From Bacteroidota bacterium (GTDB lineage: Bacteria; Bacteroidota; Bacteroidia; NS11-12g; UBA955), in NCBI GenBank assembly GCA_030682255.1, contig JAUXOK010000026.1, positions 32,567 through 96,566 of the forward strand: 64,000 nucleotides of DNA. Reading direction: 5' to 3'. A program made the translations under genes and the position numbers. This document shows positions 53,969 to 63,120 of the stretch, in pieces (the first letter of the stretch is position 1; each line of letters starts with the position of its first letter). The notes under the pieces were generated by a model. The model had not been told where the DNA came from and did not search any database. It saw only the letters and a list, made by a program, of their open reading frames with translations.

Positions 53969-55606
53969 ATGGCATCTGAACAAAACTTAGAATTTAATAA
54001 AAACGAAGATTTCAACAAACAATTGGTCTATCTTCTCAAAACTAAACATCAAAAGGTTTCTTTGGGTGGCGGAGAAAAAGCAGCAGCTAAACAAAAGGAA
54101 AAGAACAAGATGTTAGCCAGAGAGCGTATAGAATATCTTATTGACAATAATTTCCCATTTGTTGAAGTTGGTGCTTTTGCTGGAGATGGCATGTATGAAG
54201 AATATGGCGGTTGCCCTAGTGGAGGCGTTGTTTGTGGCATTGGATATATTAGTGGCAAACAGTGTATGATTGTAGCGAATGATGCCACGGTTAAAGCAGG
54301 TGCTTGGTTTCCAATAACGGGCAAAAAGAATCTTAGAGCACAAGAAATAGCAATGGAAAACCGTTTACCAATTATTTATTTGGTAGATAGTGCCGGAGTT
54401 TTCTTACCCATGCAAGATGAAATTTTTCCTGACAAAGAGCATTTTGGAAGAATTTTTAGAAATAATGCCATCATGAGTAGTATGGGCATTACTCAAATCG
54501 CAGCTGTAATGGGGAGTTGTGTTGCAGGTGGTGCATATTTGCCAATTATGAGTGACGAAGCCTTAATTGTTGATAAAACTGGGTCAATTTTCTTGGCAGG
54601 CAGTTATTTAGTAAAAGCTGCTATTGGGGAAGATATCGACAACGAAACATTAGGAGGCAGTATTTCTCAAAGTGAAATTTCAGGTGTTATTGATGATAGA
54701 TTTCCAGATGATAAATCATGTTTAGATAGGATTAAATTTATAGTTGATAAAATTGGAAAGTTTGAAGAAGCTGGATTTGATAGAAAACCAACCATTGCAC
54801 CTAAAAAAGACATCAAAGAAATATATGGAATTTTACCATTGGATAGAGCTAAACCATATGATACCATTGATTTAATTGAACATTTAGTTGACAATAGTGA
54901 GTTTGAACAATACAAAGAAGGGTATGGGAAAACCATCGTTTGTGGATATGCAAGAATTGAAGGCTGGGCAGTTGGAATAGTTGCTAATAATAGAAAAATA
55001 TCAAAAAGCACTAAAGGTGAAATGCAGTTTGGAGGTGTAATATACAATGATAGTGCAGATAAGGCTGCACGCTTTATCATGAATTGCAATCAGAAGAAAA
55101 TACCATTGGTTTTTTTACAAGATGTTACAGGCTTTATGGTTGGTAGCAGAAGCGAACATGCGGGTATTATTAAAGATGGCGCTAAAATGGTGAATGCCAT
55201 GAGTAATAGCACTGTACCAAAGTTTACGATAATTATAGGAAATAGTTATGGGGCTGGCAATTATGCCATGTGCGGCAAAGCATACGACCCTCGATTAATC
55301 TACGCTTGGCCGAGTGCAAGAATTGCAGTAATGGGTGGTGAACAAGCCGCAAAGGTATTACTACAAATAGAAAAAGCGAGCTTAATAGCTAAAGGCGAAA
55401 CTATTACCCCTGAAGCCGAAAAAGCATTATTAGATAAAATCATGGCAAGATACGAAACACAATTATCTCCTTATTACGCTGCATCACGATTGTGGGTTGA
55501 TGGCATTATAGACCCAATTGAAACCAGAAAAGTTATTGGCGAAGGAATTGCTATGGCTAATCATGCACCCATTAAACCTTTTAATGTTGGCGTGCTTCAA
55601 ACATAA
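53969..55606 (+). CDS. mccB: Acyl-CoA carboxylase carboxyltransferase subunit, methylcrotonyl-CoA type
   Basis: A 545-residue carboxyltransferase most like the beta subunit of 3-methylcrotonyl-CoA carboxylase (leucine breakdown). Motifs: GGGEKAAAKQKEKNKMLARERIEYLID, CIVANDATVKAGAWFPIT-like, YLVDSAGVFLPMQDEIFPD, MGSCVAGGAYLPIMSDEALIV, DVTGFMVGSRSEHAGI, and GNSYGAGNYAMCGKAYDPRL. The FPDKEHFGRIF block and the AYDPRL tail separate it from PccB. It is 60% longer in spacing between halves than PccB of this window. The open frame extends to 53900, but the -7 element at 53955 supports 53969. The biotin-carrying subunit is not in the window. Confidence 0.88.
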   Translation: MASEQNLEFNKNEDFNKQLVYLLKTKHQKVSLGGGEKAAAKQKEKNKMLARERIEYLIDNNFPFVEVGAFAGDGMYEEYGGCPSGGVVCGIGYISGKQCMIVANDATVKAGAWFPITGKKNLRAQEIAMENRLPIIYLVDSAGVFLPMQDEIFPDKEHFGRIFRNNAIMSSMGITQIAAVMGSCVAGGAYLPIMSDEALIVDKTGSIFLAGSYLVKAAIGEDIDNETLGGSISQSEISGVIDDRFPDDKSCLDRIKFIVDKIGKFEEAGFDRKPTIAPKKDIKEIYGILPLDRAKPYDTIDLIEHLVDNSEFEQYKEGYGKTIVCGYARIEGWAVGIVANNRKISKSTKGEMQFGGVIYNDSADKAARFIMNCNQKKIPLVFLQDVTGFMVGSRSEHAGIIKDGAKMVNAMSNSTVPKFTIIIGNSYGAGNYAMCGKAYDPRLIYAWPSARIAVMGGEQAAKVLLQIEKASLIAKGETITPEAEKALLDKIMARYETQLSPYYAASRLWVDGIIDPIETRKVIGEGIAMANHAPIKPFNVGVLQT

Positions 55607-55724
55607 TTATTCACATGAAATGTTTTAAAAAAGAAAAAATGGTAGCAGTTTTGGAAGTCCAATAAAAGGAATTATTGGCACTAAAGCCATGATTCTCCGA
55701 AGTAATTTTCAGACCTTAACCAAA

Positions 55725-56834
55725 CTATTGCCCAATAGCTCTGTACCATTTCTCGGGCACTTCACCTGAATTGGCAATTTCAAAATCGCTTTCTAAACAA
55801 CCAATGTACTTGGGTGCAGTTTTCTTTTTAGTGTCGTTTGTTGGCACTTGCATCCACCATCTTCCTGTCAATAAACTATTGATAAAAATCATTTCTTCTG
55901 AATTTTCTCCATGACACTTGTATATGGTGAAATTTCGGCTATTTAAAGATGGATGATCGTTAAAACGGCTGTCTATACCATGCAAAACATACCATATCAT
56001 TTGAGCAGCTTGCATTTGATCGCTTTTTTGGTCTTTATTTAAAGCAAATTGATTGAATAAATATAAACTAATATGATTCGAAACCCCTGCATAGCGACAC
56101 ACACCACAGGCTTCGTGATTAAATAAGCCATTGGGCAAGTTAGAATCTGTAGATGAAAACTCAGCGTGTTTGATACTACGCATGTCAAATTCAAAAACAT
56201 CGGCTTGCCTCAATAGTGGTTCGCATTGACCAATATTGGATCTGAGGTCTCCTAGACGAATGGTTTCGCAAAAAAGATCATTGATAGCTTGCTGAGTTGA
56301 AACAGGATTTAAAAAACTTTGAGCACCAATAAATGAAGTGTGAAAATGCCTTTTGGCTTGATTCAAAAGAGGTGTTAAATCTGTTTTTTCAAAAGGCATC
56401 CAAGGAGAAACCAAAGCAAAATCCACTTGTTTGAAAGACACACTGTTTAAAATACTTTTACTATAATTCATCGATTCACCAATTACAATCGGAATAATAT
56501 TTAATTCTCTGATTGCAATAAGACATTCTGTAAGTCCAGCCAAAATATTGGCTTCGCTGCCATTGTGTTTTAAATTACCAAAATCAGCAATTTCTAATCC
56601 ATCAAAAGCCATGGCATAATTGTATAAATGAGGTCTTATAAAGTTAGCGTTTTCACCCAATCCCAAAATAGCAACATCAATCTGATTGACATCTGGAAAT
56701 TCACCTAAATTGATTTGACATTCTGCACCAATTGTGCCTTTTATTTTTTTCTTTATCAGAGATTTAGAAACGGGTTCAAAAAATGATTCAATCATGGTTT
56801 CAATATTGCTAATAAATTCCGACTTTTGCCCCAT
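55725..56834 (-). CDS. Arginase/formimidoylglutamase-fold protein without metal ligands
   Basis: A 369-residue protein of the ureohydrolase fold. Landmarks are IDVAILGLGENANFIRPHLYNYA, IPIVIGES (113-121), VSPWMPFEKTDLTPLL and ADVFEFDMRSIKH (211-223), ending with EACGVCRYAGVS, the same order as arginase and formimidoylglutamase. The metal sites are altered: GGDH/GGGH has become IGES, DAHxD has become VDFALVS and SFDxD has become EFDMR, so the two-manganese centre cannot form. It may be a structural or regulatory relative; similar proteins occur in Bacteroidota. It starts 12 bp from the divergent epimerase start, which is unusually close; a later start (MIESFFE) is possible. Confidence 0.75.
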   Translation of the reverse strand: MGQKSEFISNIETMIESFFEPVSKSLIKKKIKGTIGAECQINLGEFPDVNQIDVAILGLGENANFIRPHLYNYAMAFDGLEIADFGNLKHNGSEANILAGLTECLIAIRELNIIPIVIGESMNYSKSILNSVSFKQVDFALVSPWMPFEKTDLTPLLNQAKRHFHTSFIGAQSFLNPVSTQQAINDLFCETIRLGDLRSNIGQCEPLLRQADVFEFDMRSIKHAEFSSTDSNLPNGLFNHEACGVCRYAGVSNHISLYLFNQFALNKDQKSDQMQAAQMIWYVLHGIDSRFNDHPSLNSRNFTIYKCHGENSEEMIFINSLLTGRWWMQVPTNDTKKKTAPKYIGCLESDFEIANSGEVPEKWYRAIGQ

Positions 56835-56846
56835 AAATATTTCAAC

Positions 56847-57842
56847 ATGGTTTTAGTAACCGGTGCTAGTGGTTTTTTGGGGTCTTATGTGGTTTGTGCT
56901 TTGCTCGATAGGGGCGAATCAGTAGTTGCAATGCGAAGATCTGGTTCTGATATGTCCGAATTTAACGACATCTATCAGAATTTTTCGTTTTCAAAAAACA
57001 AAAATCAGCATGCATTCAGTTGGATTGAGGGCGACATTTTAGATATTAATTTTTTAGACCAAGCTTTTTTGGGGATGGATTATGTATTCCATTGTGCAGC
57101 AAAAGTCTCTTTCAACCGTTCTGATCTAAAATCTCTTTTTAAAATCAATGTAGAGGGTACAGCCAATGTTGTAAATGCCTGTTTAAAGGCTAAAGTTAAA
57201 AAACTTGTACACGTTAGCAGCACTGCCGCCATTGGCAGAAGCAATGAAGAAAAATTAATAGACGAAGAAACACCTTGGACAGACGATGAAAACAATACCG
57301 TTTATGCACAAAGCAAACACGATGGAGAATTGGAAGTTTGGAGGGGTATACAAGAAGGTTTAAATGCGGTTATTGTAAACCCGTCTATTATTTTAGGCTA
57401 TGGCGATTGGAACAGTGGTTCGGCCAATTTATTTAAAAAAATCTTCAATGGATTTAAATTTTACACTCAAGGCGAAAATGCTTTTGTGGGTGTAAATGAT
57501 GTGGCACAAATCATGGTTAAGTTGGGATATTCAGATATTCAAAACGAACGTTTTTTATTAATTTCTGAAAATAGAACTTACAAAAGCATATTTGATGACA
57601 TGGCATTTTTCATGAACAAAAAAGCTCCGAAAATCGAAATAAAACCATCTCATTTATTCATTTTTAAACTCATACTACCCTTTTACCGTATATTTTACAG
57701 AAACTCTAACTTAACCATAGAGTCACTCAAAACTTCCATGAAGAAAAATCTATACAGCCATCAAAAAATCAAAAAAGCAATTGGATTTGAATTTCAGCCC
57801 ATCAGATCTGTTATTGAAAAGGCTACGGAAAAGTATCTTTAA
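56847..57842 (+). CDS. NAD-dependent epimerase/dehydratase (extended SDR)
   Basis: A 331-residue extended short-chain dehydrogenase. The nucleotide site is VTGASGFLGSYVV, and DYVFHCAAKVSF, HVSSTAAIG and YAQSKHDGE (Tyr-x3-Lys) form the active site. NPSIILGYGDWN is the substrate-binding Pro segment. It resembles dihydroflavonol reductase-like and sugar-epimerase proteins; the substrate is unknown. I chose ATG 56847 over TTG 56826, since the Rossmann strand begins directly after. It reads divergently from the arginase-fold gene with 12 bp between start codons. Confidence 0.88.
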   Translation: MVLVTGASGFLGSYVVCALLDRGESVVAMRRSGSDMSEFNDIYQNFSFSKNKNQHAFSWIEGDILDINFLDQAFLGMDYVFHCAAKVSFNRSDLKSLFKINVEGTANVVNACLKAKVKKLVHVSSTAAIGRSNEEKLIDEETPWTDDENNTVYAQSKHDGELEVWRGIQEGLNAVIVNPSIILGYGDWNSGSANLFKKIFNGFKFYTQGENAFVGVNDVAQIMVKLGYSDIQNERFLLISENRTYKSIFDDMAFFMNKKAPKIEIKPSHLFIFKLILPFYRIFYRNSNLTIESLKTSMKKNLYSHQKIKKAIGFEFQPIRSVIEKATEKYL

Positions 57843-58283
57843 ATTTAATATATCCTCATACTTTATCTCTGATTTACATTTTCACTATGTTTGTTTAAGT
57901 CCTATCTCATAGACTAGACTATGATGCAGAGCACCACACCATCCCTATTATTCAAACCAAACATCTATTGCAAGTATCTAAGTTTTGGAAGAAACAGAAA
58001 TCTATAGTTTTTCAAAACATTGATCATGGTTACAACTGTGACTCAAACAAGTGTATTTTGCCAATTTAGGAATTAATTAAAATCAGAATTTTCAATAGAA
58101 ACAACTCAAAAATAAATAATGTTTTTTTTAAGACACATTAATCTTCTTTAGATTATTTTATCAGGAAGATGAGACAGAAAAGAATTGACATTATTTTAGG
58201 TGTTGTTTAATTCATCAACCCTTAATGAGTTATTTTTTGTTACTTCTATGCTCTTAGCAACTATGAAATTATAAAACAATAGG
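57843..58283. other. 441-bp spacer with no recognisable feature
   Basis: Lies between convergent genes. The sequence has scattered short frames and stops in all six phases and no hairpin, tandem repeat or promoter that I can support. It could be gene remains, but nothing is recognisable. Confidence 0.45.
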
Positions 58284-59942
58284 TTAAATAGACAACATTC
58301 CAAAAGTAAGTTTCTTTTTAGTAATATTAGCTAAAAAGACATTTTTATTATCGTAAATAAAAATGTTGTTATAAGATCTTCTTGCAGAGAAAGATTTTTT
58401 GTTTTTAATTTCCTTTAAAGTAGATGCTTTATTATTAATTGTAACTTTTCCAATATTGTAGTTCGAATAGATATATAAATCTTCAGAATTATAGAGCGCA
58501 AAGTAATCTTTATAAACTTGATAGTTTACTAAAACATTGTGATGAGGCACAATACCAAAATTATCTAGCTCTGCTTGATTATCTAGTTTAAATGTAATAA
58601 TATCATCATATACATAATAATAAGTTGTTGTTGTTGTTCTATGTCCTTTTGCATCAGTAGTAGTTGTAGTTACAGAATACCAGTAATACTGTTGAGCAAC
58701 TACAATTAATTCATTGCTATCATTGTAATAACACTCGCCTAATCGACATAGATTTTGGATATAGTCTAATTTATTTAAAACAGCATCCCTTTTTCTGTCT
58801 TTCTTATCTTGTCTTTTTTGTTTTCTTTCTGTTTTGGGTTCTGATCTTTTAGCAGTTCTTGCAATTTTATCTACTGATTTTATCAATTCTTTCGAGAATT
58901 TAATTTCATTTTCATTGATTAATTCTCCGGTTTCTAGATTTATTTGTTCTGTATAAATGCCATTACTGCCTCCAGGGGAATATAATAAGCCAACAATGGC
59001 AATGTTATTCGTATTGGGGTTATAAACTATTCTTGCAGAAGTAAATGAGAGCTTTTCTGCAATACGAATAACACTTTCCTCACCACTGGTGTTGATTATT
59101 TTTAAAATTATAGAACTTCCTACTAATTGATATTCTGTATTTTTTGCACTTTTTTTAATCTTTCCTTTTGAATCTTTTTGTTCAAATCCTATAAAACCAA
59201 TATTACCCTTATTATCAAATGCAACATCCAAAAACTCGGTATTGCCTTTTCCAAAATCAACATCTTTAACAAAATTCAATAATTCGAGATTTTGATTATA
59301 AATCCAAAAATTTACTTTATGGTTTTTTTGAACACTTGCAGCTTTCTTTTCCCTTTTCTTTCTAGGGGCAATGGTTCTGTCATTGGTTATTAAAATTTGT
59401 TTGCTATCTGGTGAAAGTACAATGTTGAAAATGGGAGAAACATTTTTTTGTTTTTTAGTAATTGGAGTTTCAGCTATTTTAAACATTTTACCTAATGGTT
59501 TTAATGTCTTAGGATTGATTAATTGAGCAAATAGATATTGTTTAAAATGTTTTCTATTGTTAAAATAATAAAAAGCACATAAATTATCGCCTAATTTTTT
59601 AATATCTATTGACTCTAAATCTTTTTCCATTACTTCAACAGGCAATTTTTCCATTGATTTAACATTCATTTTTGCATCAAGCTTGAACAATACAAAATCA
59701 GAGTTATGGGGTGTTGCCGTTCTAATAACAACATAACTGTTTACATCGTATGATCTTGTTATCGCAATTGCATAATAATCTTTATTGATCTGAACAATGT
59801 TTTCAAATATAAGTCTGTTAAATCTTGAGATCCCTTTAAACTCATAAGGTGAACTAACATATTCGCTTATGCTTGATCTTTTCTGTGCTTTTATATTTGT
59901 AAAAGCAAAAAACAATATAATATATAGAGTTGTTTTTTTCAT
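58284..59942 (-). CDS. Secreted protein of unknown function, possible beta-propeller
   Basis: A 552-residue exported protein with a signal peptide (about 1-19, ending IKAQ). It has repeated strands of the type FVLFKLDAKMNVKSMEKL, GSSIILKIINTSGEE and YDDIITFKLDNQAEL, which suggest a propeller, separated by a strongly basic linker (about 350-395, KRSEPKTERKQKRQDKKDRKR). A Thr-rich hairpin (TTTTTDAKGHRTTTTTYYY) is a further oddity. I do not recognise a family. It follows an outer-membrane barrel gene by 14 bp, so the two are probably co-transcribed and may act together at the cell surface. Confidence 0.65.
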   Translation of the reverse strand: MKKTTLYIILFFAFTNIKAQKRSSISEYVSSPYEFKGISRFNRLIFENIVQINKDYYAIAITRSYDVNSYVVIRTATPHNSDFVLFKLDAKMNVKSMEKLPVEVMEKDLESIDIKKLGDNLCAFYYFNNRKHFKQYLFAQLINPKTLKPLGKMFKIAETPITKKQKNVSPIFNIVLSPDSKQILITNDRTIAPRKKREKKAASVQKNHKVNFWIYNQNLELLNFVKDVDFGKGNTEFLDVAFDNKGNIGFIGFEQKDSKGKIKKSAKNTEYQLVGSSIILKIINTSGEESVIRIAEKLSFTSARIVYNPNTNNIAIVGLLYSPGGSNGIYTEQINLETGELINENEIKFSKELIKSVDKIARTAKRSEPKTERKQKRQDKKDRKRDAVLNKLDYIQNLCRLGECYYNDSNELIVVAQQYYWYSVTTTTTDAKGHRTTTTTYYYVYDDIITFKLDNQAELDNFGIVPHHNVLVNYQVYKDYFALYNSEDLYIYSNYNIGKVTINNKASTLKEIKNKKSFSARRSYNNIFIYDNKNVFLANITKKKLTFGMLSI

Positions 59943-59955
59943 TTATGTGTTTTAA

Positions 59956-60651
59956 TTAAAATAAGAATCCGAAATTGATATCAATAGGTACTGCAAATTC
60001 AATAAACCCATCATTAAGTTTTGAGGGTTTGTAGGATGGATCTTTGGGGTCTGATTTAGTCAAATTGTAATTTAAAAGATACGCCCCTATTCCAACTTCA
60101 AACCCAAATGTAAAGTTTTTGGAAATTTGTTTATGGCTTCCTCTAGTTAATGTAAGCATGTGTCCTGTAAAATTGCCTTTAAAATTAATGTCTGAATAAT
60201 TGTTTGAACTGTAATCAGGTTGATTAACATCAATACTAGCAGTCATAAACCTATAGGAAGGCCCCCAATAATAACCTTTATTCATGGCTTTACCTGTTCT
60301 GTAAAATTTAGGGAATAAAAGCGCTTGAATTTGGTTTTTATGAGCATAGCCCATATATGTTATATCTAAAGCATTTAATCCATTAAATGCTTGATAAAAT
60401 CCCCCAGCCTCAATCCCAAATTTATTTGAGATTTTTCTTTCATAAGTTAAGCCAACAAATCCAACAGCTAATCTGCTTAATCTTAATCGTATTAAATTGT
60501 ACCGTTTTGTTCCCAACCCATCATCTAAAAAACTTGCAATATTGGATGAAGGTCCGTTTTTGTCTGTTTTAGTTTTTTGGGCATTCAACAAGTTTAATTG
60601 TAAAATGAACAGTAACAAAAACGATGCTTTAGTTATATAGTTATTTCTCAT
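59956..60651 (-). CDS. Outer membrane beta-barrel protein of unknown function
   Basis: A 231-residue exported protein with a signal peptide (ending LLNAQ). The mature part is a small barrel of about eight strands, with turns such as GFVGLTYERKISNKFGIEAGGFY, GYYWGPSYRFM and FTFGFEVGIGAYLLNYN, and it ends FAVPIDINFGFLF with a C-terminal Phe for BAM recognition. Function unknown. It is the likely first gene of the pair with the 552-residue protein. Confidence 0.72.
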   Translation of the reverse strand: MRNNYITKASFLLLFILQLNLLNAQKTKTDKNGPSSNIASFLDDGLGTKRYNLIRLRLSRLAVGFVGLTYERKISNKFGIEAGGFYQAFNGLNALDITYMGYAHKNQIQALLFPKFYRTGKAMNKGYYWGPSYRFMTASIDVNQPDYSSNNYSDINFKGNFTGHMLTLTRGSHKQISKNFTFGFEVGIGAYLLNYNLTKSDPKDPSYKPSKLNDGFIEFAVPIDINFGFLF

Positions 60652-60710
60652 AAAATAATTTGTACAATTATAATAAAATTATTTAAAACTGTGTAACACT
60701 ATTTTAATAA

Positions 60711-60899
60711 TTATAATGTAGAAAAAAAATCTTTTTTTGTTTTCCGGAAAGACTTGCAACTAAGATTTCCAATCAATTTTGCACCTGAGCCACATTTTTG
60801 ACAAGCATTACTTAAGTCAAATGAATTTCCTCCATTTTCTTTATCCTCGCCACTAAGTCCTCTTTCTTTGGCAAGGTAAGATAATATGTAATATTTCAT
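60711..60899 (-). pseudogene. Truncated CxxCG-motif protein, probable immunity-protein remnant
   Basis: A 62-residue frame reads MKYYILSYLAKERGLSGED, then NACQKCGSGAKLIGNL and FRKTKKDFFST, and stops. The pattern MKYYIL...C-x-x-C-G-x-G-A-x-L resembles the N-terminal part of double-CxxCG-type immunity proteins, from memory; the second CxxCG half is missing. The following DNA is AT-rich and contains no continuation I can identify in another frame. It is therefore probably a truncated copy, or a small gene in its own right. No toxin gene is next to it. Confidence 0.5.
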
Positions 60900-61093
60900 A
60901 ATGTGCGTCTCATTAAACCAAATAAAGGAATTCTTTTCATATTTTTAATGGGCGATAACTCATAAATTTTCCTGAAAATGTTAATTGAAATCTCATTTCA
61001 AAATTCTTTTTCTTTAACTCAATCGCTTTTTTTTAAATTTAAAAAGTTTTGAATAAAAAGTGAAACGTAAATCTCCAAAACAATCACTCCCCC

Positions 61094-61900
61094 CTAAAAC
61101 CCCCTCTGCCTCTTCGCTTCATACAAGACAATAGCCGCTGCTACCGAAACATTCATGCTGTCTATTTTGCCTAACATCGGTATTTTAATGTTTTGGTCGG
61201 CAAATTTAATCCAATCTTCGCTTACACCCGTTGCTTCTGTGCCTACCACAATGGCAATATTGCCCTTGTAATCGCTTTGATGATAATCTGATGCCTCATG
61301 AAGATTGGTGCATAGGGTTTTGAAACCATGGGTTTTTAACCATTCTTGTGTTTCTGTATTTGTGCCAATAGCTATCGGCACTGTAAAAACCGTTCCCAAA
61401 CTGGAACGAATGATGTTCGGGTTATAGAGGTCGGTGGGTAATTGACAAGCAATCACAGCATCAATACCACAAGCATCGGCTGTTCTTAAAATTGCGCCTA
61501 AATTACCCGGTTTTTCTACGCCTTCCACAATCAAAACAAGCGAATTTTCTGGCAAATTGAGGTTTTTTAAGGTGTGTTGTTTTGAATAAACACAAGCAAT
61601 GATGCCACCTGTAGATTCTCTGTAACTGATTTTAGAAAAAAGGGCATCGTTTATTTCAATAAATTCTGCTTGTGGCGATGCTTGTTGAATCTGTTTCAAC
61701 AAATTGGGGCTGGCTAAATCGGACAAAAAATAAACGCTGTGGAATTTAACTTGTGCGGCAATCGCCATTTCAATCTCTTTTTCGCCTTCCACCATAGCCA
61801 TTTGTTGTTCTTTTCTGAACTTAGATTTTTCTAAACTCAACAAAAACTTGAACTTAGGATTTGCAGCACTGCTAATGGTATGTGTGGCTTGAAACTTCAA
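61094..61900 (-). CDS. TrmH/SpoU-family RNA methyltransferase
   Basis: A 268-residue SPOUT methylase. The SpoU motifs are GNLGAILRTADACGIDAVI (motif 1), VVGTEATGVSEDW (motif 2) and IPMLGKIDSMNVSVAAAIVLYEA (motif 3), forming the knotted SAM site. An N-terminal substrate-binding domain (KFRKEQQMAMVEGEKEIEMA) is present. Likely substrates are rRNA or tRNA 2'-O-ribose; the target cannot be told. It lies immediately downstream of the amidohydrolase. Confidence 0.9.
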   Translation of the reverse strand: MKFQATHTISSAANPKFKFLLSLEKSKFRKEQQMAMVEGEKEIEMAIAAQVKFHSVYFLSDLASPNLLKQIQQASPQAEFIEINDALFSKISYRESTGGIIACVYSKQHTLKNLNLPENSLVLIVEGVEKPGNLGAILRTADACGIDAVIACQLPTDLYNPNIIRSSLGTVFTVPIAIGTNTETQEWLKTHGFKTLCTNLHEASDYHQSDYKGNIAIVVGTEATGVSEDWIKFADQNIKIPMLGKIDSMNVSVAAAIVLYEAKRQRGF

Positions 61901-62896
61901 TTATAATTTTAAAAAATTAACAACCGATTCACTGAATATTTTGTTTTTATCGCTATCGGAAATGTGCGGATTTTCTTCAATAAACTTGCCATGTTCTAAA
62001 TCGCCCAAAGGAAAAGGATAATCCGTGCCATAGCAGATTTTATCAGCGCCAAAAAGTTTCAATAAATATTCAAAAGCATCCGTGTCGTGGGTGATGCCAT
62101 CCACCCAAAATTTACCAATGTAATCTTTCGGATTTTTAACATCGTTCAGGTTTACCAAATCAGGACGAACAGACCAGCCATGTGCAATTCTGCCCAAAGT
62201 AAAAGGAAAAGAACCGCCCGCATGGGCAAACATCACCCTAAGTTTTGGAAACTTATCAAAAATGCCCCCAAATATCATGGAACAAACCGCACGACTGGTT
62301 TCGGCAGGCATACCTACCAACCAAGGCAACCAAAATTTTTGAATGTATTCCTCGCCCATCATCTCCCAAGGATGCACAAATAGCGCCATATCCAAGCTTT
62401 CCATCGCAGCATAAAAAGGCAAAAACTGGTCGTCATCCAAATTGGTTTTATTAATATTCGAACCTATCTGAACGCCTTTAACCCCCATGGTTTTCAATCT
62501 TTCTAATTCTTTAATCGCCAAAGGAATATCTTGCATGGGCAGAGTACCAAGAGCAATGAATTTATCAGGATTATTGTTTTGAACCTCGGCAATGTGGTCG
62601 TTTAAAAACGAAGCCCACCAAGCGCCATCCTTTGGTTTTGCCCAATAGTTAAACAAAACAGGCACCGTGCAAAGCACCATTTTATCGACATGATTGGCAG
62701 ACATATCCCATAAAATAGCCTCAGGATTGATACAATTTTGCTCCACTTTTCTAAAAAACTTACCATCATCGCGCATCATGTTGGCGGTATTTGTTTTGGG
62801 GTCGTGGTCTAAATAGATAAACCCACCATAGCCAAACTTGTATTTCAAATCGGGCCAGTTGGCAGGCATAATGTGTGCATGACAATCTATTTTCAT
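61901..62896 (-). CDS. ACMSD-like amidohydrolase (aminocarboxymuconate-semialdehyde decarboxylase type)
   Basis: A 331-residue TIM-barrel metal enzyme. Metal ligands are visible: KIDCHAHIMP (H-x-H), LFVHPWEMMG (His), FAHAGGSFPF (His) and YGTDYPFPLG (Asp). The layout is typical of ACMSD, which decarboxylates 2-amino-3-carboxymuconate semialdehyde in tryptophan/kynurenine breakdown, but related hydroxybenzoate decarboxylases are similar. Neighbours give no pathway evidence. The start is ATG 62896 (MKIDCHAH); the upstream frame reaches 62941. It abuts the methylase gene, with one base between. Confidence 0.88.
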   Translation of the reverse strand: MKIDCHAHIMPANWPDLKYKFGYGGFIYLDHDPKTNTANMMRDDGKFFRKVEQNCINPEAILWDMSANHVDKMVLCTVPVLFNYWAKPKDGAWWASFLNDHIAEVQNNNPDKFIALGTLPMQDIPLAIKELERLKTMGVKGVQIGSNINKTNLDDDQFLPFYAAMESLDMALFVHPWEMMGEEYIQKFWLPWLVGMPAETSRAVCSMIFGGIFDKFPKLRVMFAHAGGSFPFTLGRIAHGWSVRPDLVNLNDVKNPKDYIGKFWVDGITHDTDAFEYLLKLFGADKICYGTDYPFPLGDLEHGKFIEENPHISDSDKNKIFSESVVNFLKL

Positions 62897-62954
62897 TGCT
62901 GCGAAATTATCTTTTTTTAGGGAATTTAATGCATTGAGCAATATAAATAGTTAA

Positions 62955-63115
62955 GATTCAATCTACAACCTAAAATTCTTAACTCTTCGTTCTAAATTCC
63001 TCGTTCTAAATTCTAACTTCTGCGTTCTAACTTCTGCCTTCTACATTCTAACTTTTGCCTTCTACTTTCTTACTTCTGCGTTCTTAATTCTAAAATCTTC
63101 ATTCTTAAATCTTAA
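62955..63115. repeat. Tandem array of 7-bp repeats (about 23 units)
   Basis: From 62976 to 63115 the sequence divides without slippage into 20 heptamers, such as ttcttaa, ttctaaa, ttctaac, ttctgcg, ttctgcc and ttctaca, with TTCTNNN as the general form. Three degenerate units precede it from 62955. Units differ mainly at the last three bases, where AAC, GCG and GCC recur. It lies upstream of the amidohydrolase start at 62896, in the opposite orientation. Confidence 0.93.
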
Positions 63116-63120
63116 ATTAT

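Noticed and set aside
62976..63115. Heptad array as a CRISPR or coding sequence
   Set aside because: Units are seven bases with no spacers. Read as codons it gives frame-dependent low-complexity peptides with stops.
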